Shown here piece after piece: positions 1 to 5,556 of a DNA stretch of 15,189 bases. The stretch's first letter is position 1; every line of letters begins with the position of its first letter. The stretch is from JBFLYE01 sp040756715 [NCBI: bacterium] (GTDB lineage: Bacteria; UBA9089; UBA9088), in assembly GCA_040756715.1 (NCBI GenBank), contig JBFLYE010000048.1, positions 1 to 15,189 on the forward strand, given 5' to 3'. Position numbers and translations under genes: made by a program. The notes under the pieces were generated by a model. That model made no database searches, was not told the DNA's origin, and saw only the letters and a list, made by a program, of their open reading frames with translations.

Positions 1-1
1 A

Positions 2-247
2 ATAGATGAGAAGATAGACTCTGGCCTGGCAAGATTAGATGAGAAGATAGACCTGGTTAAAAATGAGCTTTTGGCAGAGATAAGGAGACAGGATGCAGAG
101 ATAAGAAGACAAGGTGATATTATGGTGGCTGAGCTAAAAAGGATAGATAATGAATTGAGGTTGTTAAGGGAGATGAAGGATAGGACAGAGGAGATTGAGC
201 AATTAAAACAAAGAATCTCTGCCTTAGAGGCAAGGATAGCGGCATAA
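2..247 (+). CDS. 3' end of a hendecad coiled-coil protein (partial)
   Basis: The frame is open from the left window edge to a TAA at 245-247, giving the last 81 residues of a protein whose start lies outside. The sequence is almost entirely charged alpha-helix with hydrophobic residues at coiled-coil spacing. It opens with two 11-residue units, IDEKIDSGLAR and LDEKIDLVKNE, and continues in similar 11-residue register before becoming more heptad-like (EEIEQLKQRISALEARIAA). The first two units share an identical 17-nt stretch 33 bp apart, so the repeat is recent at DNA level. There is no membrane segment or catalytic motif in the visible part. The stop is one base from the ATG of the first aspartic protease gene, and the junction TAAAATGGG is the same one used inside that array. 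This suggests one operon. The function is not recognised; a structural or scaffolding role is a guess. Confidence 0.75.
   Translation: MDEKIDSGLARLDEKIDLVKNELLAEIRRQDAEIRRQGDIMVAELKRIDNELRLLREMKDRTEEIEQLKQRISALEARIAA
3..52 (+). repeat. 33-bp (11-codon) direct repeat in the coiled-coil gene
   Basis: The 17-nt string TAGATGAGAAGATAGAC occurs at 3-19 and again at 36-52. The 33-bp period equals 11 codons, matching the hendecad repeat of the protein. More copies may lie upstream of the window. Confidence 0.85.
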
Positions 248-248
248 A

Positions 249-626
249 ATGGGTTTAATTACAAAGAAACTAAAGGTTATGGGCGATAAGGGAGAAAGGG
301 AGGTAAATTGCCTTTTTGATAGTGGAGCCTCGGTCTCTTTTATTAGAAAAGATATTCAGGAAACCCTGGCTACGCCATTTTCATTGCTTGAGTCAATAAG
401 CTTTCAGTTAGGAGATGGAAAGGGAAGGGTTGAAGCAAATGAAGAGGTGCTTCTCTGGATTAAGCTTCCCGAGGGAAAGATATTTGATCATGTAGTTATT
501 GTTCCCCAATTAGCAGAAGAGATGATTATAGGTGCCAAAACCCTTCAATTTTATAAAATAAAGCTTGACTTTGAGCACGACGATATAATCGTAGACAAAA
601 AGGCATTGGAGCTAAAGCTAATTTAA
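249..626 (+). CDS. Retropepsin-like (clan AA) aspartic protease domain protein, array copy 1
   Basis: This 125-residue protein carries the hallmarks of a single-domain retropepsin. The catalytic-type motif CLFDSGAS has its aspartate at residue 24. A flap-like segment LGDGKGR lies at about 54-60, and the hydrophobic-hydrophobic-glycine motif MIIGAKTL at 92-99 is followed by the closing strands KIKLDFEHDDIIVD. Such enzymes act as dimers, each subunit giving one aspartate. There is no signal peptide or membrane segment, so it is probably cytoplasmic. The substrate is unknown. The start is the ATG one base after the upstream stop. No good Shine-Dalgarno is near it, so reinitiation or translational coupling is likely. 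Serine replaces threonine in DTG, a change tolerated in this clan. Fold assignment is fairly sure; that it is an active protease is inferred. Confidence 0.85.
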   Translation: MGLITKKLKVMGDKGEREVNCLFDSGASVSFIRKDIQETLATPFSLLESISFQLGDGKGRVEANEEVLLWIKLPEGKIFDHVVIVPQLAEEMIIGAKTLQFYKIKLDFEHDDIIVDKKALELKLI

Positions 627-627
627 A

Positions 628-1005
628 ATGGGACTGATTACAAAGAAACTAAAGGTAATGGGCGATAAGGGAGAAAGGGAGGTAAATTGCCTTTTTGATA
701 CAGGTGCATCAGATTCATTTATTAGAAGGGATATTCAGGAGGAAATAGCAACCCCTTCTTTACTCAGAGAGCCAAAGGTTTTTTCCCTAGGAGATGGAAA
801 GGGAAGATTAGAGGTAGATAAGATTGCATTTCTAGATATTCTTCTTCCGGAAGGAAAAATATTTGACCATTTCGCTATTGCTCCCTCCCTTCAAGAGGAG
901 ATAATTATAGGGGCAAGAACAATGCAAATATATAGGATAAAGCTTAATTTGGAGCAGGAGGATATCATCGTAGACAAAAAGGCATTGGAGTTAAAGCTAG
1001 TATAA
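628..1005 (+). CDS. Retropepsin-like aspartic protease domain protein, array copy 2
   Basis: Another 125-residue paralogue, with the canonical triad DTGAS (aspartate 24), a flap-like LGDGKGR and the IIIGARTM motif. It belongs to the copy 1-3 subfamily: the first 24 residues are the same as copy 1 and the last ten (DKKALELKLV) differ only at the final position. The centre differs strongly, notably the segment after the active site (RRDIQEEIATPSLLREPKVF) and the loop KIFDHFAIAPSLQEE. These regions flank the substrate cleft in retropepsins, so different specificity is plausible but inferred. It starts at the ATG one base after the stop of copy 1, without a convincing ribosome binding site, and probably depends on upstream translation. 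No targeting signal is visible. Confidence 0.85.
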   Translation: MGLITKKLKVMGDKGEREVNCLFDTGASDSFIRRDIQEEIATPSLLREPKVFSLGDGKGRLEVDKIAFLDILLPEGKIFDHFAIAPSLQEEIIIGARTMQIYRIKLNLEQEDIIVDKKALELKLV

Positions 1006-1006
1006 A

Positions 1007-1384
1007 ATGGGGCTAATTACAAAGAAGCTTAAGGTAATGGGCGATAAGGGAGAAAGGGAGGTAAATTGCCTTTTTGATAGTGGAGCCTCGGTCTCTTTTA
1101 TTAGGGAGGATATTCAAAGGGCAATTGCTACACCATTTTCCTTGTTAAAGTTAATGAGTTTTCAACTTGGTGATGGAAGGGGAAGAATAGAGGCAGATAG
1201 GGGGGTATTTCTTCGCATTGTTTTGCCTGAAGGGGATATATTTGATGATGTGGTTATTGTTGATTCTCTGGGAGAAGAGATGGTCATAGGTGCGCAAACC
1301 CTTCAACGATGGAGAATAAAGCTTGACTTTGAGCATGATGATATCATCGTAGACAAGAAGGCATTGGAGTTAAAGCTAATTTAA
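1007..1384 (+). CDS. Retropepsin-like aspartic protease domain protein, array copy 3
   Basis: This 125-residue paralogue has DSGAS at the active site (aspartate 24), LGDGRGR as the flap-like segment and MVIGAQTL as the hydrophobic-glycine motif. It is closest to copy 1, sharing a perfectly identical 68-base block around the active-site codons and the same LDFEHDDIIVDKKALELKLI end. The middle has diverged by many nonconservative changes, such as LLKLMSF for LLESISF and FLRIVLPEGDIFDDV for LLWIKLPEGKIFDHV. The start codon follows the copy 2 stop by one base. An active single-domain protease is likely from the retained motifs; its partner subunit, either itself or a sibling copy, cannot be told from sequence. 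Confidence 0.85.
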   Translation: MGLITKKLKVMGDKGEREVNCLFDSGASVSFIREDIQRAIATPFSLLKLMSFQLGDGRGRIEADRGVFLRIVLPEGDIFDDVVIVDSLGEEMVIGAQTLQRWRIKLDFEHDDIIVDKKALELKLI

Positions 1385-1385
1385 A

Positions 1386-1760
1386 ATGGGACTATTGGTT
1401 GAGAATTTGAAGGTAGAGGGTGATAAAGGAAAGGCAGAGATTGCCTGCCTCTTTGATACAGGCTCATCTGAAAGCCTGATTAGAGAGGATATAGCAGGGA
1501 AGGTGTCAACCATTGTTAATCTTCCTCAACCTTTATATTTTAAAATGGCGGATGGAGAGGGTATTCTTAAGGCAAATAAATGCATACCCCTTTCTATTAC
1601 CCTTGATGGTTGCACTATCCGTGATGAGGTTATAGTGGTTGACAAATTAACCGATGATATGATAATTGGTGCAGGAACAATGCAGAAATATAGGATAAAG
1701 CTTGATTTAGAGAATGAAAGGGTAATTATTGACCCAAAGGTTACGAGGTTGAGGGTTTAA
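1386..1760 (+). CDS. Retropepsin-like aspartic protease domain protein, array copy 4
   Basis: This 124-residue protein opens the second subfamily of the array, with N-terminus MGLLVENLKVEGDKGKAEIACLF rather than the MGLITKKLKVMG type. The active-site motif is DTGSS with aspartate 24, the flap-like segment is MADGEG, and the hydrophobic-glycine motif is MIIGAGTM followed by YRIKLDLENERVIID. All core features of the fold are present. It is joined to copy 3 by the same one-base junction, so it was probably formed by tandem duplication including the junction. Upstream of the next gene, its own 3' end contains a GAGG-like stretch that could help initiation of copy 5. Substrate and partner are unknown. 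Confidence 0.85.
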   Translation: MGLLVENLKVEGDKGKAEIACLFDTGSSESLIREDIAGKVSTIVNLPQPLYFKMADGEGILKANKCIPLSITLDGCTIRDEVIVVDKLTDDMIIGAGTMQKYRIKLDLENERVIIDPKVTRLRV

Positions 1761-1761
1761 A

Positions 1762-2136
1762 ATGGGACTATTGGTTGAGAATTTGAAGGTAGAGGGTGAT
1801 AAAGGAAAGGCAGAGATTGCCTGCCTCTTTGATACCGGCTCATCAGAGACCCTGATTAGAGAGGATGTAGCAGAGAGGATTGCAACCATTGTTGAGCTTA
1901 TCCACCCCATCTATTTTAAAATGGCGGATGGAGAAACTCCACTTGAGGCAAGAAAAGTGGTAAATCTTTTTATTACAGTTAATGGTTGTGAAATCCTTGA
2001 GCCAGCAATTGTGGTTGAGAAGCTATCTGATGAAATGATCATTGGAGGAGAGACAATGCAAAGGAGAAAGATTAAGCTTGATTTAGAAAAGGAAAAAATA
2101 ATAATTGACCCAAGGTCAGCAAGGCTAAGGGTCTAA
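1762..2136 (+). CDS. Retropepsin-like aspartic protease domain protein, array copy 5
   Basis: The last array member, 124 residues, has DTGSS (aspartate 24), MADGETP as flap-like region and MIIGGETM as hydrophobic-glycine motif. Its first 74 bases are identical to copy 4 and the C-terminal IIIDPRSARLRV resembles that of copy 4. The middle differs, for example VVNLFITVNGCEILEPAIVVEKLSDE against CIPLSITLDGCTIRDEVIVVDKLTDD. The array ends here: instead of another TAAAATGGG junction, the stop is followed by a strong Shine-Dalgarno and the outer-membrane protein gene. This gene and its siblings are probably co-transcribed with the two envelope genes downstream. Confidence 0.85.
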   Translation: MGLLVENLKVEGDKGKAEIACLFDTGSSETLIREDVAERIATIVELIHPIYFKMADGETPLEARKVVNLFITVNGCEILEPAIVVEKLSDEMIIGGETMQRRKIKLDLEKEKIIIDPRSARLRV

Positions 2137-2144
2137 AAGGAGGT
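2137..2144 (+). promoter_or_regulatory. Strong Shine-Dalgarno for the PorV-like gene
   Basis: AAGGAGGT starts directly after the copy 5 stop and lies 7 nt before the ATG at 2152. It is the only near-perfect ribosome binding site in the first 3 kb, in contrast to the SD-less array genes before it. Confidence 0.85.
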
Positions 2145-2151
2145 AAAAAAG

Positions 2152-3066
2152 ATGAAGAGAAAGGTTTTGGTTTTGGGGATGGTGGCAAGCATGGGTTTTG
2201 CCAACTTCACATTTGAGGGTGCAGGAGCAAGGTCTCTGGGGATGGGAGGTGCATTTACCGCAATCTCGGATGATGCATCATCACTTTTTTATAACCCAGC
2301 CGGGCTTCTTAGGGTCATTGAGAGAGAGGAGATGTATATGTATTCTTCTAAGCTAGATGCCCTTACATATCAATATGTTGGCCTTGTTTGGAAAAATACC
2401 GGCTTTTCCTATCTAAACCAAGGGGGTGACCTTCAAAAGGCAGAAAATCAATATGGGGATAGGGCAGGGGAGTCTATCTATGCCATTTCCTATGCCAAGA
2501 AGATAAATGGCAAAATTGGATGTGGAGGAAGCCTTAAGATTCTTCACTATGCAAACCAAAGGGCTTCTGATTCTGGCTTTGGTCTTGACCTTGGTATGCT
2601 TTATAGCCCAGAGATTAAGGAGGATTTAAGCCTTGGCTTTACCTTAAGAAACCTTACCGCAAAGATACAAGGCGAAAAGATTACCCCAACAATTACCGGG
2701 GGTGTAGCAATAAGATTAAACCCAGTTCTATTTTGGAAGGGCTTGAGAAACGATGGATTTGGCGAAGCTTATTCTTGTGGATTTAAAAGAAAGTCCTTCT
2801 TTGAAGAAGAGTCTTTCCCGCTGCTTATGAGCCTTGATTTGTATAACAAAAAGGACAATAAAGACAAGAAAAAGCTTGGCTGGGCACTTGGCGGCGAATA
2901 CAAGGCATTTGATATTCTCTTATTCAGGCTTGGTTTAAATAATGGAGATATCGGAGGGGGTATAGGCCTTGCCCATGATAAATGGAGGCTTGATTATGCC
3001 TATTCTATAAAAGATTTGATTGAAAGGGTTGATAATCACTATCTTTCATTATCAATGAGCTTTTAA
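2152..3066 (+). CDS. UPF0164/PorV-like outer membrane beta-barrel protein
   Basis: This 304-residue protein begins with a short signal peptide (MKRKVLVLGMVASMGFA, about residues 1-17). The family signature follows, GARSLGMGGAFTA near residues 25-37 and SSLFYNPAGL near 45-54. These motifs are typical of UPF0164/PorV proteins, FadL-like outer-membrane barrels. The rest alternates polar and hydrophobic residues as in beta strands and ends in an aromatic residue (LSLSMSF), as outer-membrane barrels usually do. PorV homologues serve in export or attachment of secreted proteins in Bacteroidetes, but here no type IX secretion genes are visible, so only the outer-membrane location is claimed. The start is fixed by the AAGGAGGT 7 nt upstream. 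It follows the protease array and precedes the LysM gene by 4 bp, so an operon is likely. Confidence 0.8.
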   Translation: MKRKVLVLGMVASMGFANFTFEGAGARSLGMGGAFTAISDDASSLFYNPAGLLRVIEREEMYMYSSKLDALTYQYVGLVWKNTGFSYLNQGGDLQKAENQYGDRAGESIYAISYAKKINGKIGCGGSLKILHYANQRASDSGFGLDLGMLYSPEIKEDLSLGFTLRNLTAKIQGEKITPTITGGVAIRLNPVLFWKGLRNDGFGEAYSCGFKRKSFFEEESFPLLMSLDLYNKKDNKDKKKLGWALGGEYKAFDILLFRLGLNNGDIGGGIGLAHDKWRLDYAYSIKDLIERVDNHYLSLSMSF

Positions 3067-3070
3067 AAAG

Positions 3071-3772
3071 ATGAAAAAATTTATTTCTCTTTTGTTGGTA
3101 ATACCCCTTTTGGGAAGTGCAAAGATTTCCCAAAAGGAGCTTGGGGAGGGGGAATATGAGATTGTTATAATTAAAAAGGGTGATACCCTTTGGGACCTGG
3201 CAGGAAAGTATATAGGGAAGTGTTGGCAATGGCCAAAGTTTGAAGAATATAACAAATTTACCGACCCCCATTGGATATACCCAGGGGAGAAGCTTGCCAT
3301 TGGCATAAAGGATGGAAAGGTTTTTATAAAGAAGGCAGAAGACTTTGAAAAAGAGCTTAAAGAAGAACTGGAAAGAAAGAATTTAGAGATTGCAAGGCTA
3401 AAGGAAGAGATGGAGAGGTTGAAAGAGGCTCAGCTTATAAAACTTGAAGATGAAGAGGCAAGAAGAAGAGAGGAAGAGGAAAGAAAAAGGCTTGAGGCTT
3501 CATTTGGTGATTTAAAACAAGAAACAGATTTCTTGCGAGGAAGGATAGATGAGTTGGCAAGAAAGCTTTCCAAAACAGAAGATAAATTAAGCACAAGAGA
3601 GGATATGCTAGCTCGTGAAAAACAGGAAAAAGAAAGAATCCAAAAGGAATTAAGAGAAACCCAAGAGGAGAAAGATATAATAAAAAAGGAGGAAAAAACT
3701 CAAAGAAGATACAAAGAAATCCTTGCCATTTCTGCCTTTGTCGGCATTATCATTGTTAATTCGTTAAAGTAA
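3071..3772 (+). CDS. LysM-domain envelope protein with long coiled coil and C-terminal membrane segment
   Basis: The 233-residue product starts with a likely signal peptide (about 1-17, ending GSA). A LysM domain follows at about 30-78, recognisable from IKKGDTLWDLAGKYIG and IYPGEKLAIG; LysM domains bind peptidoglycan or related glycans. From about 88 to 210 it is a highly charged Lys/Glu-rich coiled coil. The end, about 214-233, holds a hydrophobic stretch (ILAISAFVGIIIVNSLK) that could anchor it in a membrane. The order LysM, coil, C-terminal anchor suggests a spacer linking cell wall and membrane, which is inference. It starts 4 bp after the PorV-like gene, with only a weak ribosome binding site. 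Its stop codon directly abuts the yajC stop codon on the other strand, with no intervening base. Confidence 0.75.
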   Translation: MKKFISLLLVIPLLGSAKISQKELGEGEYEIVIIKKGDTLWDLAGKYIGKCWQWPKFEEYNKFTDPHWIYPGEKLAIGIKDGKVFIKKAEDFEKELKEELERKNLEIARLKEEMERLKEAQLIKLEDEEARRREEEERKRLEASFGDLKQETDFLRGRIDELARKLSKTEDKLSTREDMLAREKQEKERIQKELRETQEEKDIIKKEEKTQRRYKEILAISAFVGIIIVNSLK

Positions 3773-4042
3773 TTATTGCTTTGAAAGAATCCCTGTCTTA
3801 AGGCATTCAATCCTTATTTTGGGAGCAATTTCTAAAATTATGCTTTTTTCCTTTACCTGATGTATTGTTCCACAAATCCCGCCAATTGTTATAATACTAT
3901 CACCTTTCTTTAAGCTTGCAATCATCTTTTTATGCTCCCTCTCCTTTTTTTGCTGTGGCATAATTATTAGGAGATAGAATAAGGCAATAATAAGAATAAA
4001 TGGAAAAATGGAAAATAAAATGCCTAGTGCCTGTTGATTCAT
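3773..4042 (-). CDS. yajC: Preprotein translocase accessory subunit YajC
   Basis: The 89-residue protein has the compact YajC layout. An N-terminal transmembrane helix lies at about 8-28 (SIFPFILIIALFYLLIIMP), followed directly by the conserved PQQKKEREHKKMIASLKKGD and TIGGICGTI motifs and a small cytoplasmic beta domain. YajC is an inner-membrane partner of the SecDF-YajC complex, which assists Sec-dependent export. Its ATG overlaps the fliO stop by 4 bp, so it is the last gene of fliY-fliO-yajC and translationally coupled. Flagellar neighbours are unusual for yajC, which more often sits with tgt or secD, and neither is seen here. The assignment is secure from length and motifs. Confidence 0.9.
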   Translation of the reverse strand: MNQQALGILFSIFPFILIIALFYLLIIMPQQKKEREHKKMIASLKKGDSIITIGGICGTIHQVKEKSIILEIAPKIRIECLKTGILSKQ

Positions 4043-4482
4043 TTTCCTATATTTTTTAACCTCTCGCTTTCGGCCTCAAGAAAATCTATCTTCTTTTTGA
4101 AGAGGTAGTCTGCAAATGGAATGCTTGGATTTTTTCTTCCCTCCTCTTTACTTATCTCTGTTTTTATGAGGTCAATTTCCTCCTTATCCTTTATCTGGGA
4201 AAGGAGATTGATATTTTCACCTACGCCGAGGATAAGGATTCTATTTAAAATCTCAACAATCTGGATATATTTTCCCGGTGCAATTGCTTTTGTGCCAATT
4301 ACTTGAATAAGCTCTCCTTCAGAAATCCTCCTTTTTCTTTTGAAAAGGAAAACAACAAGAAAGGCAATACCTCCCACAAATACAAGATATAAAGCAATTT
4401 TTATCACAATCCAAAATATGTTAATGTCAGATGGGGATGAGAAGGTAAGTGTTGGTGTAGCTGCAAAAAGGGGATTTTTCAC
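4039..4482 (-). CDS. fliO: Flagellar biosynthetic protein FliO
   Basis: The 147-residue protein has a short N-terminal region, one transmembrane helix at about 23-48 (INIFWIVIKIALYLVFVGG through FLVVFLF), a basic KRKRR stop-transfer, and then the conserved FliO cytoplasmic core. In that core, GELIQVIGTKAIAPGKYIQIVEILNRILILGVGENINLL matches the usual pattern of FliO, with the LGV motif followed by an L-rich end. FliO assists assembly of the FliP/FliQ/FliR flagellar export gate. It overlaps fliY by 4 bp upstream and yajC by 4 bp downstream, which indicates tight co-expression. The usual fliP does not follow; yajC sits in its place. FliO sequences are poorly conserved, but position after a FliN-type gene supports the call. 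Confidence 0.85.
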   Translation of the reverse strand: MKNPLFAATPTLTFSSPSDINIFWIVIKIALYLVFVGGIAFLVVFLFKRKRRISEGELIQVIGTKAIAPGKYIQIVEILNRILILGVGENINLLSQIKDKEEIDLIKTEISKEEGRKNPSIPFADYLFKKKIDFLEAESERLKNIGK

Positions 4483-5462
4483 TGGAGGAATGATAGCCTT
4501 TCCTTTGGGGTTATAATGTTTGTTATTCTTACCCCAAAATTCTCATCAATAACAACAACCGAAGCCTTTGCAATAAGCCTTCCATTAACCAATACATCAA
4601 CCGGCTCGCCTGTCATTTTATCAAGCTCCATTATATACCCTTCTCCCATCTTTAAAAGCTCAGAAAGATTTTTGTTTGTTTTTCCAAGCTCTACGCTTAT
4701 TTCAACCGGAACATCCATTAAAAGCTGGATATTGGATGGCATTTCGGGGATGGTTGGTCTAGCTTCGGCAAATTGGACAGGACCTGTAGGGATTACAGGC
4801 GGTGTTTCCTTTTCTTCCATCCCTTCAACAATAGGTCTTGCTATCTCATTTGGGATAAGTTGAATAAGGTCTCCTGCAAATAGATCACCAACCGTAAGGG
4901 TATAATCTATTTTTACCAGCTGGTTTTCTTTTAGTATATCAAGCTCTGTCTTTTGTTTTTCAAAGTCAATAACCCTTATCTTTGGAGGATGGGTAGATAA
5001 GATTTGTCTTCCTAGCCTGGTTGATAAAGAGGCATTTGCTGCCTCAATCATCTTTCCTATTGCATCAGCAAGTGCACCAAGATATACCTCGGTTAGATCC
5101 TTAGGTGGTGCTGTCCCATCGCCACCTGTGGCAAGGTCTGCCATTGTTGCACCATGGTCCTTTAATAAGATCATATAGGTCATTCCCTTTAATCCATCTG
5201 TATGTTCTGTTTCAACTACAATAGCATTTTTTGGAAGCTCGCTTTCTAGTTCATTGGGTGTTATGGTTTTTACCTCAGGGTCTTCTATTTTTACCTGTTT
5301 ATTTAGAACCTTAGAGAGAACCTCTGTGGCAGAAAGCATTGTTGACCTGTAGATGTCTTCAAGCCTTTTTTCTTCAACCGGAGAGATAACCCCCTCCTTT
5401 CCCTTCATTTCCCCAAGAAGGGCATCTAATTCTTCTTTTGTAATTGCTGTTTCTTCTGCCAT
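4479..5462 (-). CDS. fliY: Flagellar motor switch protein FliY (CheC-like plus FliN domains)
   Basis: The 327-residue product has the FliY layout. An N-terminal TKEELDALL (8-16) resembles the CheY-P-binding peptide of FliM/FliY. A CheC/FliY-like domain spans about 30-205, then a proline-rich linker about 206-242. The C-terminal FliN/SpoA domain spans about 243-325 (LLMDVPVEISVELG, LLKMGEGYIMEL, GEPVDVLVNGRLIAKASVVVIDENFGVRI). FliY forms part of the cytoplasmic C-ring that sets rotation direction, and in some bacteria also dephosphorylates CheY-P. By eye, the two phosphatase ExxN-type sites look altered (D36/R39 and D133/G136), so phosphatase activity is doubtful. The start has no ribosome binding site but sits 7 nt after a TATAAT box. 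It heads an operon with fliO and yajC. Confidence 0.9.
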   Translation of the reverse strand: MAEETAITKEELDALLGEMKGKEGVISPVEEKRLEDIYRSTMLSATEVLSKVLNKQVKIEDPEVKTITPNELESELPKNAIVVETEHTDGLKGMTYMILLKDHGATMADLATGGDGTAPPKDLTEVYLGALADAIGKMIEAANASLSTRLGRQILSTHPPKIRVIDFEKQKTELDILKENQLVKIDYTLTVGDLFAGDLIQLIPNEIARPIVEGMEEKETPPVIPTGPVQFAEARPTIPEMPSNIQLLMDVPVEISVELGKTNKNLSELLKMGEGYIMELDKMTGEPVDVLVNGRLIAKASVVVIDENFGVRITNIITPKERLSFLQ

Positions 5463-5469
5463 TTGTTAA

Positions 5470-5498
5470 ATTATAAATAACCTATGGCATTTTGTAAA
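5470..5498 (-). promoter_or_regulatory. Sigma70-type promoter of fliY, predicted leaderless
   Basis: On the minus strand, TTTACA (5498-5493), a 17-nt spacer and a perfect TATAAT (5475-5470) are followed by 7 nt and the fliY ATG at 5462. Transcription would start at or within a base or two of the A of the start codon. No Shine-Dalgarno is present. Confidence 0.7.
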
Positions 5499-5521
5499 GA
5501 AAATTTAACAATTTCATTTTC

Positions 5522-5550
5522 TTGACATTTACCCTGTTTTTAATTAGCAT
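5522..5550 (+). promoter_or_regulatory. Sigma70-type promoter of moeA-mtnA, predicted leaderless
   Basis: A perfect TTGACA (5522-5527), a 17-nt spacer and TAGCAT (5545-5550, 4 of 6 matches) end 6 nt before the moeA ATG at 5557. The expected start of transcription coincides with the start codon, and no Shine-Dalgarno is present. It is back-to-back with the fliY promoter, the two -35 boxes being 23 bp apart. Confidence 0.65.
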
Positions 5551-5556
5551 TTTTTT

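Larger units (their letters stand above)
249..2136 (+). repeat. Five-unit tandem gene array (units of 379, 379, 379, 376 and 375 bp)
   Basis: Five paralogous reading frames follow head to tail, with starts at 249, 628, 1007, 1386 and 1762. Units 1-3 form one subfamily and units 4-5 another. Identity is concentrated at the ends: units 1 and 3 share 68 identical bases (279-346 and 1037-1104), unit 2 shares the first 43 of these, and units 4 and 5 are identical over their first 74 bases (1386-1459 and 1762-1835). The last ~45 bases of units 1-3 are also nearly identical, whereas the central ~200 bases are clearly diverged. The junctions before all five units read TAAAATGGG. Confidence 0.95.

Noticed and set aside
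249-2136. CRISPR-like or rDNA-like repeat interpretation of the ~379-bp periodicity
   Set aside because: Each unit is one complete open reading frame with conserved protease motifs; there are no short palindromic repeats with unique spacers.
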